Below, one piece after another: positions 36,417-51,642 of a DNA stretch of 64,000 nt (within the stretch, counting starts at the first letter, position 1; every line of letters begins with the position of its first letter). This DNA comes from Hormiphora californensis. Its lineage: Eukaryota; Ctenophora; Tentaculata; Cydippida; Pleurobrachiidae. Location: the NCBI GenBank assembly GCA_020137815.1, contig CM035360.1, positions 1,246,577-1,310,576 of the forward strand. The letters are read 5' to 3'. Below the pieces are notes generated by a model that saw only the letters and a list, made by a program, of their open reading frames with translations, made no database searches and was not told the DNA's origin. The translations under genes were made by a program, and so were the position numbers.

Positions 36417-39175
36417 ATGATTACATTGGTCCTGCTGGTGTTGGTAACTGTTGGCCGGGTCCAAGGTCGTATACCCCATCCCACTGACTGCTCAAGGGGA
36501 CACAACCAGGTAACCTCCATATTCTTGTTTATACCAACTCCCTTTCACACAGGGCCCCCAAACCTACTGCGGTGTCCAGTATAACCAACACACCAACACA
36601 CCCTCCCTGCAGGTTCAAACCTATTGTGGTGTCCAGTATAACACCCACCTTGCAGGTTCAAACCTACTGTGGTGTCCAGTATAACACCCCCACCTTGCAG
36701 GTTCAAACCTACTGCGGTGTCCAGTATAACCAACACCCCAACCCTGCAGGTTCAAACCTACTGCGGTGTCCAGTATAACCAACACCCCATACCTGCAGGT
36801 TCAAACCTATTGCGGTGTCAGGTTCCTTTGCAAGTGTGTCAAGAACGTATCGACATACTATGACGACCTAAACCCCACCTGTGCTTACGAGCTGAATATC
36901 CATGAAAAGCTGACTACATTCGTCCCCTTTGTCCTGAATGAAGAAGAAGCCCTGAAATCCACACCTGACGTTGATCTGGAGGAAAATGAAACAGAGGAAG
37001 AGGAAGATATTTGGGATCTGATCCCTAACCCACCCGTTTATCTGGATGATGCTGAGCCAAAAAGACCAAGTAACTACCACATTACTACCACAATCACTCA
37101 CTGCCCTCACCATGGCAACCGCGAAAAGAACAAGTAGAATGATGATTGTATCATAGTCGGACGCCGGTTGACTGTGTTACTGAGGGGGGTAGTTTTTAGA
37201 TTGTTGAAACATACCGTAAGTTGGGGTAACTTTGTACCACTTTTTAGCATTCTCCTAAAATTACTCCTTGCTAGAACCACACTCGAAAATTTTTGAACCA
37301 AATAATCCCGTTCCAGACCCAGTACACCAGATATAACTAGTGAAATTTTTGGTCCCCTCTCATTTGATTAGATTAATTAACACGTATTTTAGTGTAAGTG
37401 GGGTTTTAGGGCATGGGGTAACTTTGGAATGAGGGTGGGGTAACTTTGGACACATTTTGCAATGATAAATAGATGAACATAAAATGTTTAGGTTTTCGAT
37501 ATGAGCGTTTGTAGAGTTGCCTTAGACCCTCTCTGACTTGTTTAGGACCATATGACTAAGATTCAGCCCAATCCACACCCGTTTTCATCCATATATTCGC
37601 TAAGGTAGTGAAAAAACGAGGATTTGGTCTATTTTATGGAGCTAAATCACAAACAACCGTCCTAAAACACATCAACCTTCAATAATTTGGGGGTCCCTCA
37701 TCCACCCTCTAGCTTGGTAGGTGGTATTGGCCCGCTAGGCGGCAGTATTAGTTCTTTTTACTGAATCGGTCTGCCAGGAAGTGGCCGAACACTTATGGGT
37801 ACTGGCTAAATAAAGGAGTTTTGGTGCCTGTGTTCCTGCATAGATTGTCCACAAGAACTAATAGACTCGCCTAGAGGGTCAATACCATCTACCAAGCTAC
37901 AGAATGGATGAGGGACCCCACATTATTGAAGTTTGATGGGTTTCAGGTCGGATTTCTATGAATTAGCTCCATGAAGTAGAACTAATTCTGGTTTATTTAC
38001 TACCTTAGCGAATAGATCGATGAAAATGGGCATGAATCGGGCTAAATCTTGGTCAGATGGTTCTAAACAAGTCAGAGAGGGTTTAAGGCAACTCTGCAGA
38101 CATCAAAAGTTCAAAACATGTAGTATGGGGTAACTTTGGCACCCCGTCCAAAGTTACCCCAAAATTCAAAATATGGTGGGGTAACATTAGCCAACCCAAT
38201 TAGTCTCAATTAAAGTAATTGGTCGGATTTGAAAAATGGTGCCCCGAATTATTTGATCGAAACCCTTCCACTCTATGGAGCAAACTTGATTCGATCATTT
38301 GCCCGGTCAGATCTATGGTACCCATTTTGATTTGAACATTTTTAGCGATTTTGACATCAATTATGTTTGACCCTAATTAGGAGCTAATTAGCATAGATTT
38401 GGAAAAATAATTGTACCGTTAGTTAGACATTTGTGGGTCAATTACTTGTACACCCAAAAAGTTTTCCAAATCTCTCGTTATCTGTTGGTAATTTTGGACT
38501 AAATCCAAATTTTGAAAGTGTCCAAAGTTACCCTGCAAAACAAAGTTACCCCAACTTACGGTATATCCTAGATACTAGATAGAAAACCCTATTTCAGTGG
38601 ACCCGGACACCTTTGGGTGTGGGTGGGAGTGGGACGAGGATCTGTTGACTGTCCGACTGGCAAAGATCAAATCTCGGAATGGGCGCTGGTTGAAAGTGGG
38701 CCTACCTGGGAATATTATTGCAGTACTCAAGGCTGTCCACTACCGCAGTAAGTGTGCAGTAGCTCTACTTTATTTTTGTCTTCTCACACTCAATTTTTAT
38801 CCTAATCGTTTTGTCTTCTTTTTACTGCAGTAAAATTTCGAGTAATCAAAACTCTGCATATTTTTGTTTATACATCGGATATTTGTTAACTAATCTCCAC
38901 ATTTTCTCTCCCAATTAGCAAACGGTGAGTGCCAGTATATTAACCAGCTACCATTCGATGATTGCCTTGAGCCAGCAACACCTGGACAGACCCGGGACAG
39001 AGATGAAGACCTCTTATACTTCCAAGTTAGAATATCTGATTGGAGGCTGAGAGATACAGTTATCAATACGATAGACCAAGATTACAGGATGTATTATCAA
39101 AGAAAGAGTTCCTCATGTTATAAAGGCCAAAAGGTAAGCTGTGCGACACGCAGTAGATATATATTGTCTGTCTGA
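36417..39175 (+). CDS. secreted protein with several cysteines, family unknown
   Basis: Exons 36417-36509, 36799-37069, 38598-38747 and 38919-39133 join with consistent phases. Exon 1 encodes a signal peptide (MITLVLLVLVTVGRVQG). Exon 2 begins VQTYCGVRFLCKCVKN and includes an acidic stretch (ENETEEEEDIWDL). Exon 3 carries GCGWEWDEDLLTVRL, and exon 4 carries GECQYINQLPFDDCLEP. If the last donor (AAAAGGTAAGC) is not used, the frame reads on for 13 codons to TGA at 39173-39175; otherwise further exons exist that I did not find. The modest number of Cys and the hydrophilic content suggest an extracellular soluble protein. I do not recognise a domain. Intron 1 contains an acceptor-derived minisatellite and intron 2 a 1.35-kb transposon. 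Confidence 0.75.
36557..36798 (+). repeat. minisatellite of splice-acceptor copies before exon 2
   Basis: Four full units and one partial unit of 43-49 bases each read TGCAG then GTTCAAACCTACTGCGGTGT, followed by CCAGTATAAC and a CCAACACCCC spacer. The real exon 2 starts GTTCAAACCTATTGCGGTGT after the last CCTGCAG, then diverges. Unit lengths (43, 45, 49, 49) are mostly not multiples of three. Confidence 0.9.
37211..38564. mobile_element. 1.35-kb foldback transposon in intron, TA-flanked
   Basis: Ends are ATACCGTAAGTTGGGGTAAC and its inverse (GTTACCCCAACTTACGGTAT). If TA is the duplicated target, the terminal repeats start CCGTAAGTTGGGG, which would fit a Tc1/mariner-like element. Long internal arms are also inverted: TTCGCTAAGGTAG at 37595 against CTACCTTAGCGAA at 38000, and GGGGTCCCTCATCCA against its complement near 37905. 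GGGGTAACTTTGG motifs recur near both ends. No transposase frame. Confidence 0.75.
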
Positions 39176-40113
39176 GCGCACTTTTTTGAGATTTAAGACG
39201 GCGCCAGACAGTACATGTTCATTAACGTTTCTAGGTAGATTCCTCTCCTATATATAATACTACTACTATCACCTACCAATCTCTCTTTTGACGGAATTCC
39301 AAAGAGTGGAAACTACAATTTTAACGAAACCCCCTCCCCTTTAGAGAGAAGATATTATCTGCCATCTGTAAAGGGAATATCAAGCTTGCTGGCTCTCTCT
39401 CAATTGACACTCTGTTGACACACCTCTGTTAACACAACGGCTCCCCTGTCACAAGCTCCCCTCGCTCCACCTCGCCGATGTGATAAAGCTGCGTTGGAAA
39501 CTTTTTAAGTTATTTGGCACCCTTTCGAACTGACTCTCTCTCCGTGTGTTCTATTCTCTCTCGTTTAATGTTAAAATTGTGGTTCAATAATGCCCCATTG
39601 TTCCTCAAAATCTCAAGTTTTGTGTCACAAGAACCTAGGAAACAAACATGTCACACTGTTTTATTGTCTTTAGCCTTCCTTCGCTATCCTGCGGCAGGAT
39701 TCCTGGCCTGTCTATTTGGCGTGATTCCCCCAAACTGTTGTTACCCAACAACCAAAATGAATATATTCGACAACTGATACAAATAGCTGACAATGGTTAA
39801 AACATTTCAAACTTACTGATAATACACATTAAAATACACATTAAAACATCGTTACACTACAAATAATCTAACATCTATTATGTAACTAGCGCACTCAAGT
39901 GGTAAAGTGCGTTTCAAACGACTTGACCTGAGATTCCTGGAAATTCAGGATTTCCCCTTTGTAAATACACGCGCAATGCGCCAAATTCCAAGAATTACGG
40001 GTCAAGTCGCTTGAAACGGACTTGACACCTGAAGTATGGGCTGTCGATCTGACAATGCGCTACACCATGTCCCTACTATTGCACACATCTCACAAGTCAG
40101 TCTATAACTTGTC
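39176..40113. other. intergenic with a small inverted repeat
   Basis: At 39912-40012 a repeat of about 30 bases (TTCAAACGACTTGACC / GGTCAAGTCGCTTGAA) forms a foldback of MITE size. The rest, including an open stretch at 39514-39777, has no convincing coding features. It separates the convergent ends of the Cys-containing gene and the GPCR. Confidence 0.45.
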
Positions 40114-42515
<2,402 letters not shown>

Positions 42516-42710
42516 GTTATCCGCCTAGTGGGGGTAGGTAACGGTTAACCCTGGTTAAATGTGTTAATATTTACTTCTGCTTTGCTTGCTTTTGCCACAT
42601 TTACGGAAAAGAAAGCAAACCAAATTCAAAATGAAAGACGTTTAGAGTGAGAAGAAGCCGCTTGAATAACATCAGGAGGGAAGGACTCTAAAATAGACTA
42701 CTACAAAGAG

Positions 42711-42714
<4 letters not shown>

Positions 42715-42779
<65 letters not shown>

Positions 42780-43009
42780 TAGAGACCGATCTTTTCACGC
42801 TCCAGATGTATGATATATAGTATACCAACGACTAAGGAATATATTGACTCCAATAATTGAATAATAACATGGTGGGTGATGAAACCAGCTGCAGCAGTAG
42901 GTACTGGTCAGCTGAACGACCCCCTCCTTAATAGTCATAGTAATACAAGAAATATATCTCACAAACATTATGATCTCGCGAGGATCATGTCCAGTGTAAT
43001 GTGGCCAGT

Positions 43010-43065
<56 letters not shown>

Positions 43066-43083
43066 GAGTGAGAGTGAGAGTGA

Positions 43084-43176
<93 letters not shown>

Positions 43177-43180
43177 TGAC
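42715..43180 (+). repeat. GA and GAGAGT microsatellites upstream of the GPCR
   Basis: Pure (GA)n runs occur at 42715-42770 and 43012-43061. The second changes into a (GAGAGT)n hexamer array to about 43177. Between them the sequence is unremarkable. The hexamer appears derived from the dinucleotide by a periodic A-to-T change, as also at 49200-49235. Confidence 0.95.
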
Positions 43181-43282
43181 ATATGGAAGAGGGAGGTCAC
43201 AGTTGAGTCCACTTAAGATTGTTCTATGACAACTTGTCACCCTATATCGTATTACTTTGTTTAAAGACAATGAGTTGATTAA

Positions 43283-46236
43283 CCCATTAGTGACCTGTGA
43301 CGCGTTATCGCAACCCAGGTTTGGAGGCGTATTACGGCTAGATATGAGCATTTGAAATGCTGTAACCACCACACATCACTTGAGAATCGTTCCAACTAAA
43401 ATTTTAGTCATTAAAAAGTTTTCTAAATTGACCCTAATTTCCGTAATTATCAATCAAAAAGTACCAATTTCTGGCATTCGGACTAATGCACATAAATGTG
43501 CATTTATGTAATATATCTCGACTAGTTACCGATATGACACATAGCTGATCAGTTAGAGAAATGTTCAGAGATGTTTCTGTAAAAAAACTAGATCTCAAAC
43601 GGATTTCCTGTTGGCCCTGTAGAGCCTCAAACAAGTGGGTTGCGGAAACGCTACACTGGCACGGGGCATATATTGGAGGTTTTCAAAGCATGTTAAGGGG
43701 CAATTTAAAATAAATAAAAATTATAGGGCTATTTTTGGTGCCTTTTTATATTTTTTAAAATCGATTAAAGCAAAAAAATCAACTCAAAAAATTTATCGTT
43801 GCGTTTTCGCAACACACTTTTTGGCTGTTTCTGCCGGTTTCTGAGTCATTTAGTGGGATATTTAGCAAAATTATACATCAGTATACATCAGTATGCTTAT
43901 AAACATTACATTTTACAACTGTGGTTGGTTGAAAGTGTGTATATGAACCGTTTCCAATCGTTGCGTTTTCGCAACATCTATAAAGTAAACAATTTAGTAC
44001 TGTAAATGACTCTGGGCCATTTTTATCTTGTTATTAACGATTCTAGTGTTTGATATGTCTAACCTATGACCTCGTGGGACATCTGGGACGAGCTAGAGGC
44101 ACCCGGCACGACTTCGGGAGCACCCAGAACGGCAAATAGAGCACCCAGGAGGTCCCAGTGATCGTCTGGGACAACTCAGAGACCACCAGCAACAACTTAG
44201 GGAACGCCTGAAACAACCCAGGGGAGCGTGGGAGGACTCCTCGAGCAAAGTGGACGACTCAGGGAGCACCTGGGATGTCCCAGGACGAATCAAGGAGCAT
44301 CCAAAACGGCAAATGGAGCACCCAGGAGGTCCCAGTGATCGTCTGGGACGACTCAGAGACCACCAGCAACAACTCAGGGAACGCCTGAAACAACCCAGGG
44401 GAGCGTGGGAGGACTCCTCGAGCAAAGTGGACGACTCAGGGAGCACCTGGGATGTCCCAGGACGAATCAAGGAGCATCCAAAACGGCAAATGGAGCACCC
44501 AGGAGGTCCCAGTGATCGTCTGGGACGACTCAGAGACCACCAGCAACAACTCAGGGAACGCCTGAAACAACCCAGGGGAGCGTTGGAGGACTCCTCGAGC
44601 AAAGTCGACGACTCAGGGAGCACCTGGGATGTCCCAGGACGAATCAAGGAGCATCCAAAACGGCAAATGGAGCACCCAGGAGGTCTCAGTGTTCGTCTGG
44701 GATGACTCAGAGAGCACCAGCAACAACTCAGGGAGCGCCTGAAACAACCCAGGGGAGCGTAGGAGGACTCACCGAGTACACTGAACGACTCAGGGAGTAC
44801 CTGGGAGGTCTCAAGACGACTCAAGGGGCATACAGGACGCCTAAAAGAGCGTTTGAGAGGTCCCCGAAAGCGCCTTGGGCGACTCAGGGAGCACCTTGGA
44901 GGTCCCAGTACGTTTCATGGAGTATATAGGACTTTTTAGGGAGTATCTAGAGCGGCTCAGCGAGCTCTCAGGAGTCTCCGGGAAGCACCTGGGACAACTC
45001 AGAGGACGCCCCAGTGAGTGATTATGGCCTGGGAGACACAGAATAGCTAAGGATATGCCCACTGGGCTTGAAAGTGGCTATACCCCCACACTAAACACTA
45101 TATTTTCATGAATTTTCGGTCAAATTTACAAATATTCAACCTTATTTTCTAATCCAACATGATCTCCCACCTTCCAATATCGATATGATTCACCCAATGT
45201 CGGTTCAAATCAAGTTTAGTGATAATTTAACTGCTATTTCATAATGAAATTATATTGGTGTGAGGGTGGCACTATTTGCTGACATTTTTGCATGTTGCGG
45301 AAACGCAACCTTTCTGATTTCCTTCAAATTCCCCATAGATACCGTAGTAAGACCTTTACGGTGCTGCTCAGTAGTATAGAAATCAAAAACACTGTACGAG
45401 ATGGCCAGATTTGCTGTCGAATGAGGTGTTGCGAAAACGCAACGAAACTCTAAGCTGCCCCTAGCTTAAATCTGACTATCACAAACTATTTCTACTATTA
45501 CTAGACTGCCATTAATAACTTAGTTTGAAAAAAATTATTGAATGTTTAGCTGTTAACAGGCTCCGAATGTTGTTGCGAAAACGCAACGAAATTTAAACTT
45601 GCCCGGAGACAAAAACTAGATATCACAAATTATTTTCATAACCCCCTAGTTCCATGGGCAGAACTCCGCAAAAGGATCTGCCGTTTGAAAGTGAGCACTT
45701 CGGTTCCACGGGAAGAAAAATACTGACACACAGCCGCACAAACTCCGTGTGAGATGGTTTTTCACGCCCTAATTAAGCATGGTGTGAAAGAGAGATCTAC
45801 TGAGTTATTTCATTGATCAATTAGATGTGTGAATAACACCCTCCCGAGGGGCTACCAAAAAGGCCGAATTACGCCTTTTAGGCGTAATTCGGCCTGTGCA
45901 CAAGGCGTAATTCTGCGGCGTAATTCGGCCGCAGAATTCGGCCTAAACGGCGTAATTCAGCCTAAATTTGGCTGAATTCTGCCCATGGAACAAGTTGAAG
46001 TATGTTAAGTGAAATTTTAATATGATTGCATCATAATTTTAGCTGTAAAATGACTTTGAAAAGTGTTGCGAAAATGGGACGTGCCAGTGATGCGTTTTCG
46101 CAACAGGTTGTTTTAAGCACTTCCCGATAAGATAGAGACTTCCGCTTTTCAACTTACCATATTGGTGCTGCTAGGGCACTATTTCCAAAAAATTGGAAAA
46201 TTTCTTCAAAAATTTCGATATCTGGGCACTAATGGG
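43283..46236. mobile_element. piggyBac-like non-autonomous element, 2.95 kb
   Basis: TTAA stands at both boundaries (43279-43282 and 46237-46240). The ends are CCCATTAGTGACC on the left and the inverse of CCCATTAGTGCCC on the right. A TTAA target with CCC-starting termini is the hallmark of piggyBac. There is no transposase frame. Inside are repeated GTTGCG(T/A)TTTCGCAAC-type palindromes at about 43797, 43961, 45294, 45428, 45573, 46066 and 46090, a ~177-bp minisatellite at 44090-44830 and a nest of GGCGTAATTCGGCC palindromes at 45863-45970. Confidence 0.75.
44090..44830. repeat. ~177-bp minisatellite inside the piggyBac-like element
   Basis: About four units share GAGCACCTGGGATGTCCCAG, ACGGCAAATGGAGCACCCAG and CAACAACTCAGGGA. 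Because the unit length is a multiple of three, long frames stay open on both strands (243 codons on the minus strand with a 59-residue repeat). They lack other coding features and I do not call them genes. Confidence 0.8.
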
Positions 46237-46240
46237 TTAA

Positions 46241-48640
46241 TGTCACCACTCAACTACTAGAGCTCAGCAAACAAACAAACACCTCAAAGAATCTGTGTAT
46301 TAATATGGAGAAGGATAGTTGAATTGTTCATACTTTCGGGAGCACGAACACAGTGTCAAGCGACTCAAAAGGATAGCTGGTATTGTAATTCATGACACCC
46401 TCCTAGCTCCTTTTTGCCCCATATATTTTATCAATTTACATACAGTAGCTAGCTTACAAAGGGCTGGGTAGATATAAATATATGGAGAGGGAGGGAGCTG
46501 GGTGTACCATGTTGTGATATGGAGAATGGAAGAGGGAGCCGGAAGATGTTGTGATAGAGGGGGCAAAGTTCTATAGTTTGCAGATTAGTATAGCTGTAGA
46601 AGAGGGGTTTGCATCGAGAGACTATAATATATTGGAGACAAATTGGACAGTTGGGTTCTGCTGAATAATTTATTAGGTGCCCGCATTTTGGTACTCTAGT
46701 AGAAGAAGGCCAACGACAGCAAGATGCTAAACAAAACAAAAGGTATAACTCTTTCTGACACCCAGCTTACTCAATTAGACTTTACACAGGACACTAACGA
46801 CCTTTAAAAACACAAAAACCTTCCAAGACGTCGTTTGTAGAGTCTATATCTGACGTCATAATTCTGGCACAACTATAGTGTGCCAGTACCACGTGGCAGG
46901 TCATGGATGTCACTGTCTTAGTAATTACTAACGTGACACTCGTCTGACGTGCTTAAAGACTAGACAAGCTATAGTACGTAATGGCCCGCACTAAACATAG
47001 TAATCTAGTGGACAACAGAAGTGACAAGATCATGACTGTGTTGTAACACCATCAAAACACACATGGTACCCATCAAAACACACACAGTTGAGGTATATAT
47101 TGTTACTGAAGAAAAACAAATGAACTGTTGTACCGCTGAGCTGGTACTATAATAGTATAGCGCCGCGATGTGTGTAAATTGTGCTTGTTAACTCTTTGTC
47201 TGTCTACACAAACACGTTTTATACCGCAATACTAACTACGGACGGAATTGTTAATAATAATAATGCCTAAACTCACTTCCATTTTCCACTATAGAATATT
47301 GTTAATAATAATAATAATATTGCCTAAACTCACTTCCATTTCCCACTTACCCACTATAGAATATTGTTAATATGCTGGTGGTCGCTGAATATAAAACACA
47401 CAGCTTTTTCGTAACATGAACATATTATGTCGAACCACAGAACACGTAATTTAAAACCACCACCTTCCAATTACAAGGTTTGTGGTAAATATATTAGGGC
47501 GTTCTGGTACAGAACTCACATGCACATGAAAGTTACAGGTAATCAATACCAAAATCCTAGGCAGACAAGTGCCTATTGTGGGAACTCGAGATTTAGCTGC
47601 CGAATACGAGAGTTAATAACTGGAGAGTTAACCGGTTTTTACCAAAAGCATCCATGGAACATTTACCGCAGGAGGGCAAACTGACAGACTCTCACAAACT
47701 GACAGACTGACAGATTGACACAAAAGAATTAGCTAGAGGCCGGGGCACACTAAATAGCGCTATAATAGTGCTCTAGATATATTGTGATCCACATGACAAT
47801 GAGAAGAACAAAAGATCCCTCTCTATTTAGGTCACGGGACTGTAAACAGACACACTTGAAAAACAAAGGTATAAATAAGCTAAACGTCGTATTATACTAA
47901 GCTAAACGTCGTATTATACTAAACGAGGCAGGCCTACGAAAACCTTTGTGGACGTTCTACGGGTATGGGCGACACGCAGGAGATAGCTTCTGTGATGGAG
48001 GAGCGTGATGCATGGAGAAAAATTGCTCAAGATGAGATGTAGAAATGAGTCTTGCGGAACTAGCCTCTTTCTTTCGGAAGATGAGATGCACGCATCTAAT
48101 GTTCCTTGTTTCCGAACGCCTTGAATATTGTATTATCGATTGTATTATCGATTCTATATTCTACCCTATAGAACACAATTATCATATTTTATCATTAACA
48201 CCTGCATTATATTTGAAACCAAATACGTGGGTTTTATCAAGAAACCTGAAAACAAGCCAAGAATAGGGGGTTATAATAAGCAAGCTAGGTTTATCATTAG
48301 TGGAGACACGAGTCTGATAACCTCCCGACGTAGAATTGTCAATAAGATATACTAGTAGGCCCGTTCGCCCTACGGGCGAATTTCGGGGAAATGGTAGCTG
48401 GATTAGGGAACGCTGACATCACATGCACCATCCGTTCCTAGCCTCTCTCACTTTCTCCCTACCCATGTTGTTGTACGCTCTGGGCTTCCTGACAATTTCA
48501 AGGTGCGAATTTAAGAGATCAATGTCATGGAGGTGCAGTGCTGTTCCAGAAACTCATCACGTGAAAACTTCGCCGCTATGTAGCCGATTCGGAGATTTCT
48601 ATATTCGACTGGAGTAATCACCCTTGGGCGACGTTGGGTA
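46241..48640. other. no gene recognised; short direct repeats
   Basis: At 47245-47370 a block with TTGTTAATAATAATAAT and CCTAAACTCACTTCCATTT is repeated. At 48360-48395 there is a palindrome (TTCGCCCTACGGGCGAA). Short frames at 46449-46739 (minus) and 47427-47684 (plus) have no supporting splice sites or recognisable motif, and I leave them uncalled. Confidence 0.4.
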
Positions 48641-48643
48641 AAG

Positions 48644-48790
48644 CTATCCGTAGTCGTTGTCCGTTGATTGGCTCGCTTGAACACGTTGGCGTAATCTGTC
48701 ATATTCTCTAGCCTGCTCCCTGACAGCAGCAGATCTTCTGGACCTATATAACCGTTGCCGAATAGCGCTTGGGGTGGAAGAGCTAGACAT
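48644..48790 (-). other. possible transposon-protein remnant (Arg-rich helix)
   Basis: On the minus strand a short frame reads IRQRLYRSRRSAAVREQAR followed by EYDRLRQRV. Such Arg/Glu/Gln-rich helical stretches occur near the N termini of Helitron and other transposon proteins in invertebrates. It is far too short to name, and chance is possible. Confidence 0.2.
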
Positions 48791-49139
48791 CAGGACAGAA
48801 GTAAAAGAATGCACGTGCAGAATTGAATTGGCCCTTGGTACCCAAAACTGCAACTGGGAGTGAGGTTTCTAAGTTGCTCTAATAATTGCACGTGCAGGTG
48901 TAGTTGCTAGGTGATGTAGCACTGACAATTTGAATAGTAAGTAGTATGATGGCAACAGCTCACCCCTGTGCCCCACTCACAATCAAATATATCCAAGCAG
49001 CCTAGTGCAGCACACTTAGCACCTAGTCGCCACAACGAAACAAGGTGTGCATAACATTGTGTGCACTATTATATGACACGTGTAACGATAATAGCACCGG
49101 ATCTGGGGCATATTATATATTGGATACAATCACTAGCAA

Positions 49140-49140
<1 letters not shown>

Positions 49141-49233
<93 letters not shown>

Positions 49234-49240
49234 AGAGAGA
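49141..49240 (+). repeat. (GA)n to (GAGAGT)n microsatellite
   Basis: A pure GA run of about 60 bases is followed by GAGAGT hexamers, the same composition change as at 43012-43177. Confidence 0.9.
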
Positions 49241-49288
49241 GAGATAGAGAGTTATAGAGATAGATACAGGGATAGAGACATATTGTAT

Positions 49289-51543
49289 CTAGTTAGGGGA
49301 CAAAGGCTCATGAATGGGAAAAAATTTGCAACAAGCTAATTCCTTCACTAATGTGTTCCTAAGGGTCTCCACTAAGCCCCCAGAAAAGTGTAACGCGGTG
49401 TGAGGGGTGCAACATGGTCATTTCCGGTTGGGCGTGGCCGCGCATGGTGAAGATTGACACTTTCGTTCCTTTTGGGTTAAATAGTAAAATGAGGACATTA
49501 AAATGTGCAAAATCGACGGGTTAGTGGGGGTAGAACATGTCAAAATTAAAATTCCATGATTATTTTATGAGATAATTGCATAATTAGCATAATTAGTGCT
49601 CGCGCAAGCTAAATGTTATGGTTTATGGGGTACGATGGGTTTGGACCCAGAAAAAGATCTACTCCGACCGAAAACATCGTGTTAGTAGGGGTAGAGCATG
49701 TCAGACTTTTAATTAAACCATTTTCTAATGAGATAATTGCATAATTAGTAGACTAATTATCGAAAAAGTTTAAAAATTGGAACTTTGGATCCGGAAAAAG
49801 ATCTACCCCGACCAAAAACAGCGTGTTAGTGGGGGTAGAGCATGTCAAAATGACCCTCAAACCATTTGCTAATGATATGACCCTCCCAGATACCCCTCTG
49901 ATCCTCCCAGATACCCTTCAGACCCTACCTGATACCCCTCTGACCATCCCAAATAGCCCTTAGACCGTGCTAGATATCCCGCAGACCATACTAGATACCC
50001 CTCTGACCATCCCAGATACCCCTGAGACACTACCTGATACCCCTTTGACCGTCCTAGATACCCCTCAGGCCGTGCTAGATATCCCGCAGGGCGCAGACCC
50101 TACTAGATACCTCTCTGATCCTCCCAGATACCCCTCAGACCCTACCTGATACCCCTCTGACCATCCCAGATAGCCCTTAGACCGTGCTAGATATCCCGCA
50201 GACCCTACTAGACACCTCTCTGACCATCCCAGATACCCCTCAGACCCTACCTGATACCCCTCTGATCCCACCAGATACCCCTCAGACCCTACCTGATACC
50301 CCTCTGACCATCCCAGATACCCCTCAGACCCTACCTGATACCCCTCTGATCCCACCAGATACCCCTCTGACCGTCCTAGATATCCCTGAGACCGTGCTAG
50401 ATACCCCTCTGACCATCCCAGATACCCCTCTGACCATCCCAGATACCGCTCCGGCCGTGCTAGATACCCGTGAGACCCTATCTGAAACTCCTCAGACCCT
50501 ACTAGTTACCCATAAGACCCTAACTGATACCCCTAAGATCCAACTAGATAGCCCTTTGACTTGATTCCCCTCAGACCGAGCTCAAAGGGGTATCTAGCAC
50601 GATCAGAGGGTCTAACACCGTGCTAAATACCTCTCAAAGCATGCTAGAAACCACTCAGATTTTCTGCATCATCTGTATTTATCACGGTCTAAGGGCTATC
50701 TGGGAGGGTCAGAGGGGTACCTAGCATGGTCTGAGGGCTATCTTGTAGGATATGAGGGGTATCTAGGTTGGTCAGTGAGGTATCAGGTAGGGTCTGAGGA
50801 ATATTTAAGAGGGTTAGAAGGGTATCAGGTAGGCTCTGAGGGGTATCTGGAAGGATCAGATGGGTATCAGGTAGGGTCTGAGGGTATCAGGTAGGGTCTG
50901 AAGGGTATCTGGGAGGATCAGAGGGGTATCTGGAAGGGTCATATCATTAGCAAATGGTTTGAGGGTCATTTTTACATGCTCTACCCCCACTAACACGCTG
51001 TTTTTGGTCGGGGTAGATCTTTTTCCGGATCCAAAGTTCCAATTTTTAAACTTTTTCGATAATTAGTCTACTAATTATGCAATTATTTCATTAGAAAATG
51101 GTTTAATTAAAAATCTGACATGCTCTACCCCTACTAACACGATGTTTTCGGTCGGAGTATATATCTTTTTCCGGGTCCAAACCCATCCTACCCCATTAAC
51201 CATTAAATTTACCTTGCGCGAGCACTAATTATGCTAATTATGCAATTATCTCATAAAATAATCATGGAATTTTAATTTTGACATGTTCTACCCCCACTAA
51301 CCCGTCGATTTTGCACATTTTAATGTCCTCATTTTACTATTTAACCCAAAAGGAACGAAAGTGTCAATCTTCACCATGCACGGCCACGCCCAACCGGAAA
51401 TGACCATGTTGCACCCCTCGCACCGCGTTACACTTTTCTGGGGGCTTAGTGGAGACCCTTAGGGACACATTAGTGAAGGAATTAGCTTGTTGCAAATTTT
51501 TTCCCAGTCAGGGCCTAAATCTGCCTTTAATCCCCTAACTAAT
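49289..51543. mobile_element. 2.25-kb foldback element with internal minisatellite
   Basis: The left arm (about 49289-49890) and right arm (about 50935-51543) are reverse complements over some 570 bases, from TTAGGGGA at the outer ends through GCAACAAGCTAATTCCTTCA to ACCATTTGCTAATGATATGA. Within each arm the segment with GTTAGTGGGGGTAGA(A/G)CATG recurs two or three times. The centre (49880-50940) is a minisatellite of about 30 bases built on GACC...CCTGATACCCCTCT. No transposase frame, so it is non-autonomous. Confidence 0.8.
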
Positions 51544-51642
51544 CGATTTCCCCTAGGCCCTAGCCCGATCAAGATATATTATGTAGACAAAAGGATATAC
51601 TACTGAACTGGGCCGCTAATCGCTCATTATCTAGGCTTTATG

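Noticed and set aside
44093-44824. 243-codon minus-strand repeat protein and overlapping plus-strand frames
   Set aside because: Unit length is a multiple of three, so all frames stay open; it lies inside a TTAA-bounded transposon and has no start context, signal or domain.
49967-50564. Repeat proteins (DTPLTIPDTPQTLP type) in the foldback core
   Set aside because: Product of the 30-bp minisatellite, open on both strands, with no coding features outside the repeat.
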